The notes below the pieces were generated by a model. The model did no database searches. It saw nothing but the letters and a program-made list of their open reading frames with translations, and was not told where the DNA came from. Position numbers and translations under genes: made by a program. Positions 36,879-45,016 of a stretch of 64,000 nt of DNA are shown piece after piece. Source of the DNA: Streptomyces sp. V3I7 (GTDB lineage Bacteria > Actinomycetota > Actinomycetes > Streptomycetales > Streptomycetaceae); assembly GCF_030817495.1 (NCBI RefSeq), contig NZ_JAUSZK010000001.1:3823001-3887000 (forward strand), read 5' to 3'. Numbering within the stretch: the stretch's first letter is position 1; each line of letters starts with the position of its first letter.

Positions 36879-37646
36879 ATGGGTGCTGCTCCGGTTCTGG
36901 AGGAGCTGCGGGAGGTCTGTCATCCGCACGCCAAGCTGGCGAGCCGCAACGGGGAGCACTGGGCGGGGCGCCTGTACATGCGGGCGGTCTCGCTGCGGCT
37001 GACCCGTCAGCTGGTGCGCACCTCCGTCACGCCGGACCAGCTGACCTGGACCATGGTGGTGTGCGGGGTCGCCTCCGGCGCGGCGCTCATGATCCCGGGC
37101 CTGACGGGCGCCGTCCTGGCCGTCGTCCTCATGCAGCTGTTCCTGCTCTTCGACTGTGCGGACGGCGAGGTCGCCCGCTGGAAGGGGCAGAACAGCGCGA
37201 CCGGCATCTACGTCGACCGCCTCGGCGCCTATCTCGCGGACGCCGCGCTGATGGCGGGCGCCGGGTACCGCGCGGCGGAGAACGGCTTCGGCGGCTGGCT
37301 GTCGCTCGGTATCGCCACCGCCCTCGGCGTCGTCCTGCTCAAGGCCTCGACCGACCTGGTGGACGTGGCCCGGGCCCGCCGGGGCCTCACCGTCGTCGAC
37401 GACGAGGCGACCCGCCCGCGCTCGCAGGGCGTCGCGGCCGTTCGCCGCCTCGCGGCAGCCTTCAAGATCCACCGCGTGACGAACGGCATAGAGGCCTCCC
37501 TGGTCCTGCTGGCCGCGGCCGTCGCCGACACACTGACCGGCGGAATCGACCCCACCCGCTGGACCCTGGCCGCCCTGGCCGCCATCACATGGCTGATGGT
37601 CCCGGCCCACCTGCTGTCGATCCTGTCTTCCTCGCGGCTGCGCTGA
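36879..37646 (+). CDS. CDP-alcohol phosphatidyltransferase
   Basis: This 255-residue membrane enzyme has the family motif D-x2-DG-x2-AR-x8-G-x3-D-x3-D, seen as DCADGEVARW and then GIYVDRLGAYLAD. It transfers an alcohol onto CDP-diacylglycerol or a related CDP-alcohol. Several membrane helices follow. ATG 36879 has GGGAGGA about 6 bases upstream. The specific alcohol cannot be told. The following 37647-37899 gap is GC-rich with nothing recognised. Confidence 0.9.
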   Translation: MGAAPVLEELREVCHPHAKLASRNGEHWAGRLYMRAVSLRLTRQLVRTSVTPDQLTWTMVVCGVASGAALMIPGLTGAVLAVVLMQLFLLFDCADGEVARWKGQNSATGIYVDRLGAYLADAALMAGAGYRAAENGFGGWLSLGIATALGVVLLKASTDLVDVARARRGLTVVDDEATRPRSQGVAAVRRLAAAFKIHRVTNGIEASLVLLAAAVADTLTGGIDPTRWTLAALAAITWLMVPAHLLSILSSSRLR

Positions 37647-37899
37647 GGCGCCCGCGCGAGGAGGAGACAGGAATCCGGCCGCCGGCAGCGGCGGGGACCA
37701 CGCGGCCGGCGGGCGCCGGGGCTTGCCGCGGCCCTCTCGGCCCGGTCTCCGTCCCCGCCCCTCGGCCTGACGCCCCGTGGCCCGCGGCCGTGGCGCGGCC
37801 CCGCGCACGCCCGGCGAGGGGCGTGCTCCCTGGCGCCCGCGGCCGTGCGGGACTTGAGGGGCCGTTCGGACAAGTCGCCCCCGGTGCGGGCCGGTTGCG

Positions 37900-38295
37900 T
37901 CAGTCGGCGGTCTTCGGGCCGCTCTCGTCCCGCTCCCTGCGGCGCAGTTCCTCCTCGCGGCGGCGGAGGTCGGCCTCCCAGTCCTTGAGGAGGGCCTCGT
38001 CCTTCCTGTTCTCCTCCTTGAGGGAGCGGAGGAACTCGGGGTTGTCGTCGGGGGCGACGTACCGCATGCGGTGGTTGCTGTGCCACTCCGAGGGGGTGCG
38101 GCCGTTCGCCGGGGGACGGCGGACCTTGCCCGTGGCGAGCCAGACGATCGGGCCGACGATCCAGAAGATCAGGATGATGAAGACCCAGGCGATCTTCGGC
38201 AGGTGCCGGGCCTCGTCCTCGGGGGTGTTCAGGCAGTCGATGAGGGCGAAGACCGTCAGCGCCAGCGGTACCAGGTACATCAGCAGCCTGAACAT
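37900..38295 (-). CDS. PLDc_N-domain membrane protein
   Basis: This 131-residue protein has two N-terminal membrane helices (MFRLLMYLVPLALTVFALI and AWVFIILIFWIVGPIVWLA), the PLDc_N (phospholipase D-nuclease N-terminal) signature around PKIAWVFIILIFWIVGP. A charged Arg/Glu-rich coiled tail (WEADLRRREEELRRRE) follows. Such proteins lack PLD catalytic motifs. Its role is unknown. Confidence 0.88.
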   Translation of the reverse strand: MFRLLMYLVPLALTVFALIDCLNTPEDEARHLPKIAWVFIILIFWIVGPIVWLATGKVRRPPANGRTPSEWHSNHRMRYVAPDDNPEFLRSLKEENRKDEALLKDWEADLRRREEELRRRERDESGPKTAD

Positions 38296-38380
38296 GGAAA
38301 GAGCCCCCTGGAGTGGTGGAGAGGCCGCGCCTTCGGCCCCGTGACGGGCTCAGGGTAATCGCTCGGGGATACTGGGACGC

Positions 38381-39838
38381 ATGGCTTATGACGATCTTCG
38401 CTCCCTGTTGAGGGCTTTGGAGCGCGAGGGAGACCTCAAGCGCATCAAGGCCCAGGTCGATCCGTACCTGGAGGTCGGGGAGATCGTCGACCGGGTACAG
38501 AAGTCCGGCGGTCCGGCACTGCTCTTCGAGAACGTGAAGGGCTCCTCGATGCCCCTCGCGATGAACGTCTACGGCACCGACCGCCGCCTCCTGAAGGCCC
38601 TCGGTCTCACGTCGTACGGCGAGATCAGCGAGAAGATCGGCGGCCTGCTGCGCCCCGAACTGCCGCACGGCTTCATGGGCGTGCGCGAGGCGTTCGGCAA
38701 GCTCGGCGCGATGGCGCACGTCCCGCCGAAGAAGGTCAAGTCCGAGAACGCGCCGGTGCAGGAGGTCGTCCTGCACGGTGACGAGGTGGACCTGGAGCGG
38801 CTTCCGGCCGTCTTCACCTGGCCCCAGGACGGCGGCTCCTTCTTCAACCTGGGCCTCACCCACACCAAGGACCCCGAGACCGGCATCCGCAACCTCGGTC
38901 TCTACCGCCTCCAGCGCCACGACAAGCGCACCATCGGCATGCACTGGCAGATCCACAAGGACAGCCGCAACCACTACCAGGTGGCCGCGCGGAAGGGCGA
39001 ACGGCTCCCGGTCGCCATCGCCTTCGGCTGCCCGCCCGCCGTGACGTACGCCTCCACCGCCCCGCTCCCCGGCGACATCGACGAGTACCTCTTCGCCGGG
39101 CTCATCGCGGGCAAGCGCATCGAGATGGTCGACTGCAAGACCGTGCCGCTCCAGGTGCCGGCCAACGCCGAGGTCGTCCTGGAGGGCTGGCTGGAGCCCG
39201 GCGAGATGCTGCCGGAGGGCCCGTTCGGCGACCACACCGGTTTCTACACGCCCCAGGAGCCCTTCCCGGCGCTGAAGATCGACTGCGTCACGATGCGCAA
39301 GCGCCCGCTGCTCCAGTCGATCGTCGTCGGCCGGCCGCCGACGGAGGACGGCCCCCTCGGCCGCGCCACCGAGCGGTTCTTCCTGCCGCTGCTCAAGATC
39401 ATCATCCCGGACATCGTGGACTACCACCTGCCCGAGGCCGGCGGCTTCCACAACTGCGCGATCGTCTCGATCGACAAGAAGTACCCGAAGCATGCGCAGA
39501 AGGTGATGTCCGCGATCTGGGGGGCACACATGATGTCCCTGACCAAGCTGATCGTGGTCGTCGACTCCGACTGCGACGTCCACGATCTGCACGAGGTCGC
39601 CTGGCGGGCGCTGGGCAACACGGACTACGCCCGTGACCTCACGGTCGCCGAAGGTCCCGTCGACCACCTCGACCACGCCTCGTACCAGCAGTTCTGGGGC
39701 GGCAAGGCGGGGATCGACGCGACGAAGAAGTGGCCCGAGGAGGGCTACACGCGCGACGGGGGCTGGCCGGACATGGTCCTGCCCGACCCGGATACGGCCG
39801 AACAGGTGACCCGGCGCTGGAAGGAGTACGGACTGTGA
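38381..39838 (+). CDS. mqnL: UbiD-like menaquinone biosynthesis decarboxylase
   Basis: This 485-residue UbiD-family enzyme uses prenylated FMN made by the UbiX-like product nearby. It is complete, with the N-terminal DLRSLLRALEREGDL, the central EVDLERLPAVFTWPQDGG and the metal/prFMN region GHTGFYTP. In the futalosine route MqnL decarboxylates prenylated 1,4-dihydroxy-6-naphthoate. Its C-terminal codons (KEYGL, stop) are inside a direct repeat copied at 39906-39921. mqnP follows after an 80-bp insertion. Confidence 0.92.
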   Translation: MAYDDLRSLLRALEREGDLKRIKAQVDPYLEVGEIVDRVQKSGGPALLFENVKGSSMPLAMNVYGTDRRLLKALGLTSYGEISEKIGGLLRPELPHGFMGVREAFGKLGAMAHVPPKKVKSENAPVQEVVLHGDEVDLERLPAVFTWPQDGGSFFNLGLTHTKDPETGIRNLGLYRLQRHDKRTIGMHWQIHKDSRNHYQVAARKGERLPVAIAFGCPPAVTYASTAPLPGDIDEYLFAGLIAGKRIEMVDCKTVPLQVPANAEVVLEGWLEPGEMLPEGPFGDHTGFYTPQEPFPALKIDCVTMRKRPLLQSIVVGRPPTEDGPLGRATERFFLPLLKIIIPDIVDYHLPEAGGFHNCAIVSIDKKYPKHAQKVMSAIWGAHMMSLTKLIVVVDSDCDVHDLHEVAWRALGNTDYARDLTVAEGPVDHLDHASYQQFWGGKAGIDATKKWPEEGYTRDGGWPDMVLPDPDTAEQVTRRWKEYGL

Positions 39839-39921
39839 AAGGCACCGACATGATGGTGTGCAGCAGTGCGGAGACGGGGTTTCCCCGCCGCCGCGGGGGT
39901 GAACCGGAGTACGGACTGTGA
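39823..39921. repeat. 16-bp direct repeat flanking an insertion
   Basis: GGAGTACGGACTGTGA occurs exactly at 39823-39838 (end of mqnL) and again at 39906-39921 (over the mqnP start). The 67 bases between them are unrelated to either gene. Without one copy and the insert, mqnL stop and mqnP start would overlap as GTGA, like most junctions here. So the 83-bp unit looks like a later duplication or insertion. Confidence 0.7.
39877..39905 (+). repeat. Orphan type I-E-like CRISPR repeat
   Basis: The 29-base segment begins GGGTTTCCCCGCC, continues GCCGCGGGGGTGAACC, and can fold on CCCCGC/GCGGGG. It matches the shape of type I-E repeats (GTTCCCCGC, GCGGGG, AACCG). Only one copy is present and no cas genes are in the window. 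It lies within the 67-base insert between the direct repeats at 39823 and 39906. The resemblance could be chance hairpin. Confidence 0.45.
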
Positions 39922-40820
39922 CCAGTGCCTCCGCCGCGATCTCCCAGCCAGGACGCACCAAGGCGTTCCTGCGCCTGGTGATGATCGAGCACTCCGTCTT
40001 CGCGCTGCCCTTCGCCTACATCGCCTCGCTGACCGCGATGTACGAGTGGGACCAGCACCTCCACTGGGCCAAGCTGCTCCTGGTCACCGTCTGCATGGTG
40101 GGCCTGCGTACCTTCGCGATGGCCGTGAACCGGATCATCGACCGCGAGATCGACGCCCGTAACCCGCGCACCGCGGGCCGCGAGCTGGTCACCGGCGCCA
40201 TGTCGGTCCGGCACGCCTGGACCGGCGCGCTCATCGCGCTGGTGATCTTCCTCGGCGCCGCGGCCCTGCTGAACCCGCTGTGCCTGGCGCTGGCGCCGGT
40301 CGCGGTGATCCCGATGGTGGTCTATCCGTACGGGAAACGTTTCACGAACTTCCCGCAGGCGATCCTCGGCCTCGCCCAGGCGATGGGACCGATCGGCGGC
40401 TGGCTCGCGATCAGCGGCCAGTGGTCCTGGAACGCGCTGATCCTGGGCCTCGCGGTGGGCATCTGGATCGGCGGCTTCGACCTGATCTACGCCTGCCAGG
40501 ACGTCGAGGCCGACCGCGAGCACGGCGTCCTGTCGGTGCCGGCCCGCTTCGGCATCCCGGCGGCCATCTGGGGCGCCCGGGTCTGCCACGTGATCACGAC
40601 GGGCCTGTTCGTCTGGTACGCGCTGGCCACCGGCGCGGGCGCCTTCTTCTGGCTGGGCCTGGTCATCGTCGCCGGTGCCTTCGTCTACGAGCACCGGATC
40701 GTCCGCCCGCACGACCTGTCCCGCCTCAGCAGGGCGTTCTTCACGGTCAACGGCTTCATCGGCATCGCCCTGTTCGCGTGCGCGCTCCTCGACCTGCTGG
40801 TGCGCGGACTGTCCGTCTGA
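39918..40820 (+). CDS. mqnP: UbiA-like prenyltransferase (menaquinone)
   Basis: This 300-residue UbiA-family integral membrane enzyme has the first aspartate motif NRIIDREID and the second DVEADREHG. In the futalosine route MqnP attaches the isoprenoid tail to 1,4-dihydroxy-6-naphthoate. It has about eight predicted helices. GTG 39918 lies within the second copy of the direct repeat. The gene is set between mqnL and the ubiX-like gene, matching its pathway. Confidence 0.92.
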   Translation: MTSASAAISQPGRTKAFLRLVMIEHSVFALPFAYIASLTAMYEWDQHLHWAKLLLVTVCMVGLRTFAMAVNRIIDREIDARNPRTAGRELVTGAMSVRHAWTGALIALVIFLGAAALLNPLCLALAPVAVIPMVVYPYGKRFTNFPQAILGLAQAMGPIGGWLAISGQWSWNALILGLAVGIWIGGFDLIYACQDVEADREHGVLSVPARFGIPAAIWGARVCHVITTGLFVWYALATGAGAFFWLGLVIVAGAFVYEHRIVRPHDLSRLSRAFFTVNGFIGIALFACALLDLLVRGLSV

Positions 40821-40875
40821 CCGCCCGCCCCCGGCCCCGGCCCACCGCGGACCGTGCCCACCCCGTCGCGCCGGA

Positions 40876-40888
40876 TAGGCTCGACACC
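40876..40888 (+). promoter_or_regulatory. Leaderless-type -10 box of the ubiX-like gene
   Basis: TAGGCT (40876-40881) is 7 bases before ATG 40889, so transcription would begin at or next to the start codon. No ribosome site is present. This is the common leaderless arrangement in actinobacteria. Confidence 0.5.
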
Positions 40889-41572
40889 ATGAAGCCAGGA
40901 CAGACGCAGCGCCGGCCTTGGATCGTGGGGGTGTCGGGGGCCTCCGGCACGCCGTATGCCGCGGCCGTCCTGCGGGCGCTCCTGGACGCGGGGGAGAGCG
41001 TCGACCTGGTCGTCAGCCGGGCCTCGCGGCTCACGCTGCTCGACGAGACCGGCATCTCCTTCCGCGACGCGCACTGGCAGGACGACCTGCGGGAATGGCT
41101 GGGCCGGGGGGCCGACGGCAAGCCCGGGACCTTCACCGTGGACGACGCGGACCTCGCGCGCGTGCGGTACTGGAGCGCGGGCGACCTGGCGGCCGGGCCG
41201 TCCTCGGGGTCGTACCCCGCGAAGGGCATGCTCATCGTGCCCGCCTCCACCGCCTGCGTGGCCGGTGTCGCGCTCGGACTGTCCAAGGACCTGCTCCAGC
41301 GCACGGCGAGCGTCACCCTCAAGGAGCGGCGCACGCTGGTCGTCGCCGTGCGGGAGGCCCCGCTGAACGGCCAGACGCTGCGGCACCTGGTGAGCCTGGA
41401 CGACGCGGGCGCGGCCGTGGTGCCCGCGTCCCCCGCCTTCTACGCCGGGGCCACCCACATCCAGGACCTGGTCGACTTCGTCGCCGGACGCGTCCTCGAC
41501 GCGGCCGGGGTCGAACACGGTCTCTACCGCCGCTGGAAGGGCGAACTCGGCGGTGGCACACGGCCCGAGTGA
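40889..41572 (+). CDS. mqnM: UbiX-like flavin prenyltransferase
   Basis: This 227-residue flavoprotein has the UbiX signature VGVSGASGTPYAA at the N-terminus and LIVPASTACVAGVALG mid-protein. It makes prenylated FMN, the cofactor of the UbiD-like decarboxylase MqnL. ATG 40889 with a leaderless -10 box was chosen; the frame is open upstream inside mqnP but is shadow. Its location completes the mqnL-mqnP-mqnM set. The gene name follows pathway usage. Confidence 0.9.
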   Translation: MKPGQTQRRPWIVGVSGASGTPYAAAVLRALLDAGESVDLVVSRASRLTLLDETGISFRDAHWQDDLREWLGRGADGKPGTFTVDDADLARVRYWSAGDLAAGPSSGSYPAKGMLIVPASTACVAGVALGLSKDLLQRTASVTLKERRTLVVAVREAPLNGQTLRHLVSLDDAGAAVVPASPAFYAGATHIQDLVDFVAGRVLDAAGVEHGLYRRWKGELGGGTRPE

Positions 41573-41632
41573 GCGGGCGCCGGACCACCGGCACCCCCAC
41601 CACGACTCGCCCTCACCCAGCACGACCCGTCA

Positions 41633-41659
41633 CTTCAGGAACTTCAAGAACTTCAGGAA
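41633..41659. repeat. Three tandem 9-bp repeats upstream of Lrp gene
   Basis: CTTCAGGAA, CTTCAAGAA and CTTCAGGAA are consecutive, then CTCTGAAG follows. They lie 55-80 bases before the Lrp/AsnC start codon. Iterated sites would suit an Lrp-type octamer, but this is inferred. Confidence 0.45.
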
Positions 41660-41713
41660 CTCTGAAGATCTCCGGTTCGCTCCGGGGATCTCCCAGCGGA
41701 AGGCTTCGATCGC

Positions 41714-42169
41714 ATGGACGCGGTGGACAGGCAGCTCATCCAGGCCCTGAGGGAGAACGGCCGGGCCTCCTACGCGGAACTGGGGCGCCTCGTCGGACTG
41801 TCGGGCCCCAGCGTCACCGACCGCATCAACCGGCTGGAGGCGGCCGGCGTCATCACCGGCTACCGCGCCACCGTGGACGCCGCCTCGCTCGGCCTCGGGG
41901 TCACCGCCCTGATCGGTATCTCGCTCTCCGACGCCGCCGACCACGAGGACGTGGCGGGCCGGCTGAAGGACCTGCCCGAGATCGAGGACTGCTGGTTCAT
42001 CGCGGGCGACGACTCCTACATGCTCAAGGCCCGTGCGGCGGACGTCGACGGGCTGGAGCGCATCATCCGGCGGCTCAGCGGCACCAAGGGCGTCTCCCGG
42101 ACCCGGACCACGATCGTGCTCTCCACGAAGTGGGAGAACCGGGTCGGGGAACTGCCCGAAGAGGTTTAA
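41714..42169 (+). CDS. Lrp/AsnC-family transcriptional regulator
   Basis: This 151-residue regulator has an AsnC-type helix-turn-helix at 1-60 (DRQLIQALRENGRASYAELG) and a C-terminal RAM ligand-binding domain (IEDCWFIAGDDSYMLKARA). These form dimers to octamers and respond to amino acids or small ligands. It lies between the ubiX-like gene and mqnE, so control of menaquinone genes is possible. GGAAGG lies 10 bases before ATG 41714. The stop overlaps a GTTTAAAC palindrome. Confidence 0.93.
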   Translation: MDAVDRQLIQALRENGRASYAELGRLVGLSGPSVTDRINRLEAAGVITGYRATVDAASLGLGVTALIGISLSDAADHEDVAGRLKDLPEIEDCWFIAGDDSYMLKARAADVDGLERIIRRLSGTKGVSRTRTTIVLSTKWENRVGELPEEV

Positions 42170-42233
42170 ACCCTTCCAACGCCCTGCGCGGAGTACGGTT
42201 TACGAAGTCTGTCGAGGAAGAAGAGGTAGAAGC

Positions 42234-43397
42234 ATGGATGTCGGGCTCAAGCGCGAGCTGGAGGAGAAGGTCCGTTCCGGCGAGCGGCTGACCCGCGAGG
42301 ACGGCATCGCGCTGTACGAGTCGGACGACCTCGCATGGCTCGGTGGACTCGCCCACGAGGTGCGCACGCGGAAGAACGGCGACGTCGTCCACTTCAACGT
42401 CAACCGTCACCTCAACATGACGAACGTGTGCACCGCGTCCTGCGCCTACTGCTCCTTCCAGCGCAAGCCGGGTGAGAAGGACGCGTACACGATGCGCATC
42501 GAGGAGGCGGTGAAGCTCGCCAAGTCGATGGAGTCGGAGAACCTCACCGAGCTGCACATCGTCAACGGCCTGCACCCGAACCTCCCGTGGCGCTACTACC
42601 CGCGCTCCCTGCGCGAGCTGAAGGCCGCGCTGCCGAACGTCTCGCTGAAGGCGTTCACGGCCACCGAGATCCACCACTTCGAGACCATCTCCGGGCTTTC
42701 GGCCTCCGAGATCCTCGACGAGCTGATCGACGCGGGCCTGGAGTCCCTCACCGGCGGCGGCGCGGAGATCTTCGACTGGGAGGTCCGCCAGCACATCGTG
42801 GACCACCGCACCCACTGGGAGGACTGGTCCCGGATCCACCGCCTGGCGCACGAGAAGGGTCTGAAGACCCCGTGCACCATGCTGTACGGCCACATCGAGG
42901 AGCCCCGCCACCGCGTCGACCACGTGCTGCGGCTGCGTGAGCTGCAGGACGAGACGAACGGCTTCCAGGTCTTCATTCCGCTGCGCTACCAGCACGACTT
43001 CGTCGACATGCAGGACGGCAAGGTCCGCAACAAGCTGCAGGCCCGTACGACCATGGCGACGGGCGCCGAGGCCCTGAAGACGTTCGCCGTCTCCCGGCTG
43101 CTGTTCGACAACGTCCCGCACGTCAAGGTCTTCTGGGTCATGCACGGCGTGCAGACCGCCCAGCTCGCGCTCCAGCACGGCGCCGACGACATGGACGGCT
43201 CGGTCGTCGAGTACAAGATCACGCACGACGCGGACAACTACGGCACCCCGAACAAGCTGACCCGCGACGACCTGCTCGACCTGATCCGCGACGCCGGCTT
43301 CCGCCCCGTCGAGCGCAACACGCGCTACGAGATCATCCGTGAGTACGACGGCCCGGACGCCGGGCGCCGCGAGTCGCCGCAGCCGATGCGCGTGTGA
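42234..43397 (+). CDS. mqnE: Aminofutalosine synthase (radical SAM)
   Basis: This 387-residue radical SAM enzyme has the [4Fe-4S] motif CTASCAYC in NMTNVCTASCAYCSF. MqnE adds the adenosyl radical to 3-enolpyruvyl benzoate in the second committed step after MqnA. It resembles MqnC but has GGGAEIF and the LHIVNGLHP strand typical of MqnE. ATG 42234 follows AAGAGG by 7-9 bases. No terminator is evident in the 190-bp gap after it. Confidence 0.95.
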   Translation: MDVGLKRELEEKVRSGERLTREDGIALYESDDLAWLGGLAHEVRTRKNGDVVHFNVNRHLNMTNVCTASCAYCSFQRKPGEKDAYTMRIEEAVKLAKSMESENLTELHIVNGLHPNLPWRYYPRSLRELKAALPNVSLKAFTATEIHHFETISGLSASEILDELIDAGLESLTGGGAEIFDWEVRQHIVDHRTHWEDWSRIHRLAHEKGLKTPCTMLYGHIEEPRHRVDHVLRLRELQDETNGFQVFIPLRYQHDFVDMQDGKVRNKLQARTTMATGAEALKTFAVSRLLFDNVPHVKVFWVMHGVQTAQLALQHGADDMDGSVVEYKITHDADNYGTPNKLTRDDLLDLIRDAGFRPVERNTRYEIIREYDGPDAGRRESPQPMRV

Positions 43398-43586
43398 GTG
43401 ACCGGCCGGTCCTTCGACGTGTCGAGCCGGCTCCGCTGCGCGGTCCTTTCCGCGCCGCGGGGCCGGCTCGTCCGTGTCCCGGGCCACTGTCCCGCCCCGC
43501 CTCCAAGATCGGGGGCGCGGCGTGCTTCACTGGGCAGTGGTGCCCCTTGTGGGCGTTCGGACCTTTCGACACGGAAGAGTGGATTG

Positions 43587-43856
43587 ATGCTCCGCTACAC
43601 GCTGATGCGCCTCGGGATCTTCGCGGGCTGCCTCCTCGTCGTCTGGGGCCTCGTCTTCGCCGGCGTGTTCCCGCGCGGCTTCGGCGACTCCAACTTCCTG
43701 TGGCTGATCCTGCTGGCCATGGTGCTCTCGGCGCCGATCAGCTTCGTGGTGCTGCGGGGGGAACGGGACCGCGCCTCGGTGCAGGTCGTGCAGCGGGTCG
43801 ACCGGATGAAGGCCAACCTGGAGGCCAACCGCGGTCAGGAGGACGCGGCGTCCTGA
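43587..43856 (+). CDS. DUF4229 small membrane protein
   Basis: This 89-residue protein has two membrane helices (LGIFAGCLLVVWGLVFAGVF and FLWLILLAMVLSAPISFVVL) and a charged C-terminal coil with RDRASVQVVQRVDRMKAN. This matches DUF4229, an actinobacterial family of unknown function often next to menaquinone or respiratory genes. ATG 43587 was chosen; the open frame upstream is not coding. Confidence 0.85.
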   Translation: MLRYTLMRLGIFAGCLLVVWGLVFAGVFPRGFGDSNFLWLILLAMVLSAPISFVVLRGERDRASVQVVQRVDRMKANLEANRGQEDAAS

Positions 43857-43891
43857 GCCGCGCCTTCGCGCCGGGTGTCCGTGGGCCCAAC

Positions 43892-43904
43892 TAACCTTGC
43901 TCCC
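43892..43904 (+). promoter_or_regulatory. Leaderless-type -10 box of TetR gene
   Basis: TAACCT (43892-43897) is 7 bases before ATG 43905, and there is no ribosome site. This supports ATG 43905 over the upstream GTG 43875 as the start. Confidence 0.5.
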
Positions 43905-44540
43905 ATGGGTGCCGTGAAGACCAAGCGGATGCCGCGGGCGGTCCGGGAGCAGCAGATGCTCGACGCCGCCGTACGGATCTTCGGCCGGCGGGGGTACATG
44001 GCCGCGTCGATGGACGAGATCGCCGAACTCGCGGGCGTCTCCAAGCCGTTGGTCTATCTGTACCTGAACTCCAAGGACGACCTCTTCACGGCGTGCGTCC
44101 GGCGTGAGGCCGACGCGCTCTCCGAGGCGGTCCGCGCGGGCGTCCGCACGGATGTCTCCGCCGACCGCCAACTCTGGGGCGGTCTGCGGGCGTTCTTCGC
44201 CCACACCGCCGCCCACCCCGACGGCTGGTCCCTGCTGCACCGTCAGGCCCGCATCCACGGCGATCCCTTCGCCGCGGAGGTCGGCGCGGCACGGGCGGAG
44301 ATCGTCACGTTCGTGACCCGCCTGATCGCCGCCGCACGGGAACTCGACATGCCCGAGCAGGAGGCCGCCGGGCTGGCCGAGGCCCTGGTGGGCGCCGCGG
44401 AATCCCTGGCGACCTGGGCCAACGCCACCCCGGACATCTCGGCAAGCCAGGCGGCGGCGACCCTGATGAACTTCGCCTGGGCCGGCTTGGGCGGCCTCCG
44501 GGAGGGGCGCACCTGGTCCGCGTCGGTTGTGGAGGCCTAG
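43905..44540 (+). CDS. TetR-family transcriptional regulator
   Basis: This 211-residue TetR regulator has an N-terminal helix-turn-helix (MLDAAVRIFGRRGYMAASM and GVSKPLVYLYLNSKDDLF). The C-terminal ligand domain holds HRQARIHGDPFAAEV. ATG 43905 was chosen because of the leaderless -10 box. The final TAG lies in the CTAG at the left edge of a MITE-like element, so the last codons may derive from the insertion. The target is not evident; the MaoC gene downstream is convergent. Confidence 0.92.
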   Translation: MGAVKTKRMPRAVREQQMLDAAVRIFGRRGYMAASMDEIAELAGVSKPLVYLYLNSKDDLFTACVRREADALSEAVRAGVRTDVSADRQLWGGLRAFFAHTAAHPDGWSLLHRQARIHGDPFAAEVGAARAEIVTFVTRLIAAARELDMPEQEAAGLAEALVGAAESLATWANATPDISASQAAATLMNFAWAGLGGLREGRTWSASVVEA

Positions 44541-44760
44541 GGCCTGTCGTTTGGATCATCCCGGCGTCGCGGGGCCTGGCACGCACATCTGCCGCGTTGT
44601 CGTCGGTTGCCAACTCCCCCACGCTCGGCTCCGCTCGCGCGGGGGGACCCCCATCGCGTTGACGCCCTCCTCCGCCTTGCAGCTGCACGCACCAGACCCC
44701 GCTCGGGTCGGTCGAGAAGTACCGCACCTCACAGCCGGCCTGATCCAAACGACAGACCCT
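44537..44760. mobile_element. MITE-like element A with 27-bp inverted ends
   Basis: The left end AGGGCCTGTCGTTTGG (from 44539) and the right end CCAAACGACAGACCCT (to 44760) are inverted, matching at 24 of 27 positions including TGTCGTTTGGATCA. The roughly 220 bp holds no plausible gene. The left edge carries CTAG over the TetR stop. Internal sequence (GCCGCGTTGTCGTCGG, CCTCCTCCGCCTTGC) is shared with element B. A non-autonomous transposon is the best reading. Confidence 0.7.
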
Positions 44761-44986
44761 GGGGGTGTCTCGTCGATCAGGCCGGGCTCGCGACGCCTGG
44801 CACCTCCCTCAAGCTCTTCGAGCAGGGGGCGCCCCCAGCCGCGTTGTCGTCGGTCTCCCCAAGCCCTCGGCTTCGCTCGAGCAGGGGGCACCCCCATCGC
44901 TCCGCATCGACTCTCTCCTCCGCCTTGCGATGCACGGCACCAGACGCCGCTCCCTGATCCGGCCTGATCGACGAGACACCCCCCAG
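44758..44986. mobile_element. MITE-like element B with perfect 25-bp inverted ends
   Basis: GGGGGTGTCTCGTCGATCAG plus GCCGG (44761-44785) is exactly inverted at 44959-44983. The roughly 225 bp interior shares blocks with element A (GCCGCGTTGTCGTCGG, CACCCCCATCGCT, TCCTCCGCCTTGCGATG). It abuts element A with no spacer. No transposase is present. The two look like related families inserted side by side. Confidence 0.72.
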
Positions 44987-45016
44987 GGTTTCGCCGGCAC
45001 CGTCGGCCGTCGAGGT

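Noticed and set aside
37647..37899. A gene in the GC-rich gap after the CDP-alcohol phosphatidyltransferase
   Set aside because: No frame has coding bias or a recognisable product.
39877..39905. A CRISPR array
   Set aside because: A single repeat-like unit, no second copy in register and no cas genes.
42166..42173. GTTTAAAC palindrome at the Lrp stop
   Set aside because: Short, and contained in the stop codon context; no further evidence for a site.
43875..43904. GTG 43875 as TetR start
   Set aside because: The -10 box at 43892 would lie inside the gene, and MGAVKTKRMPR is a typical TetR start.
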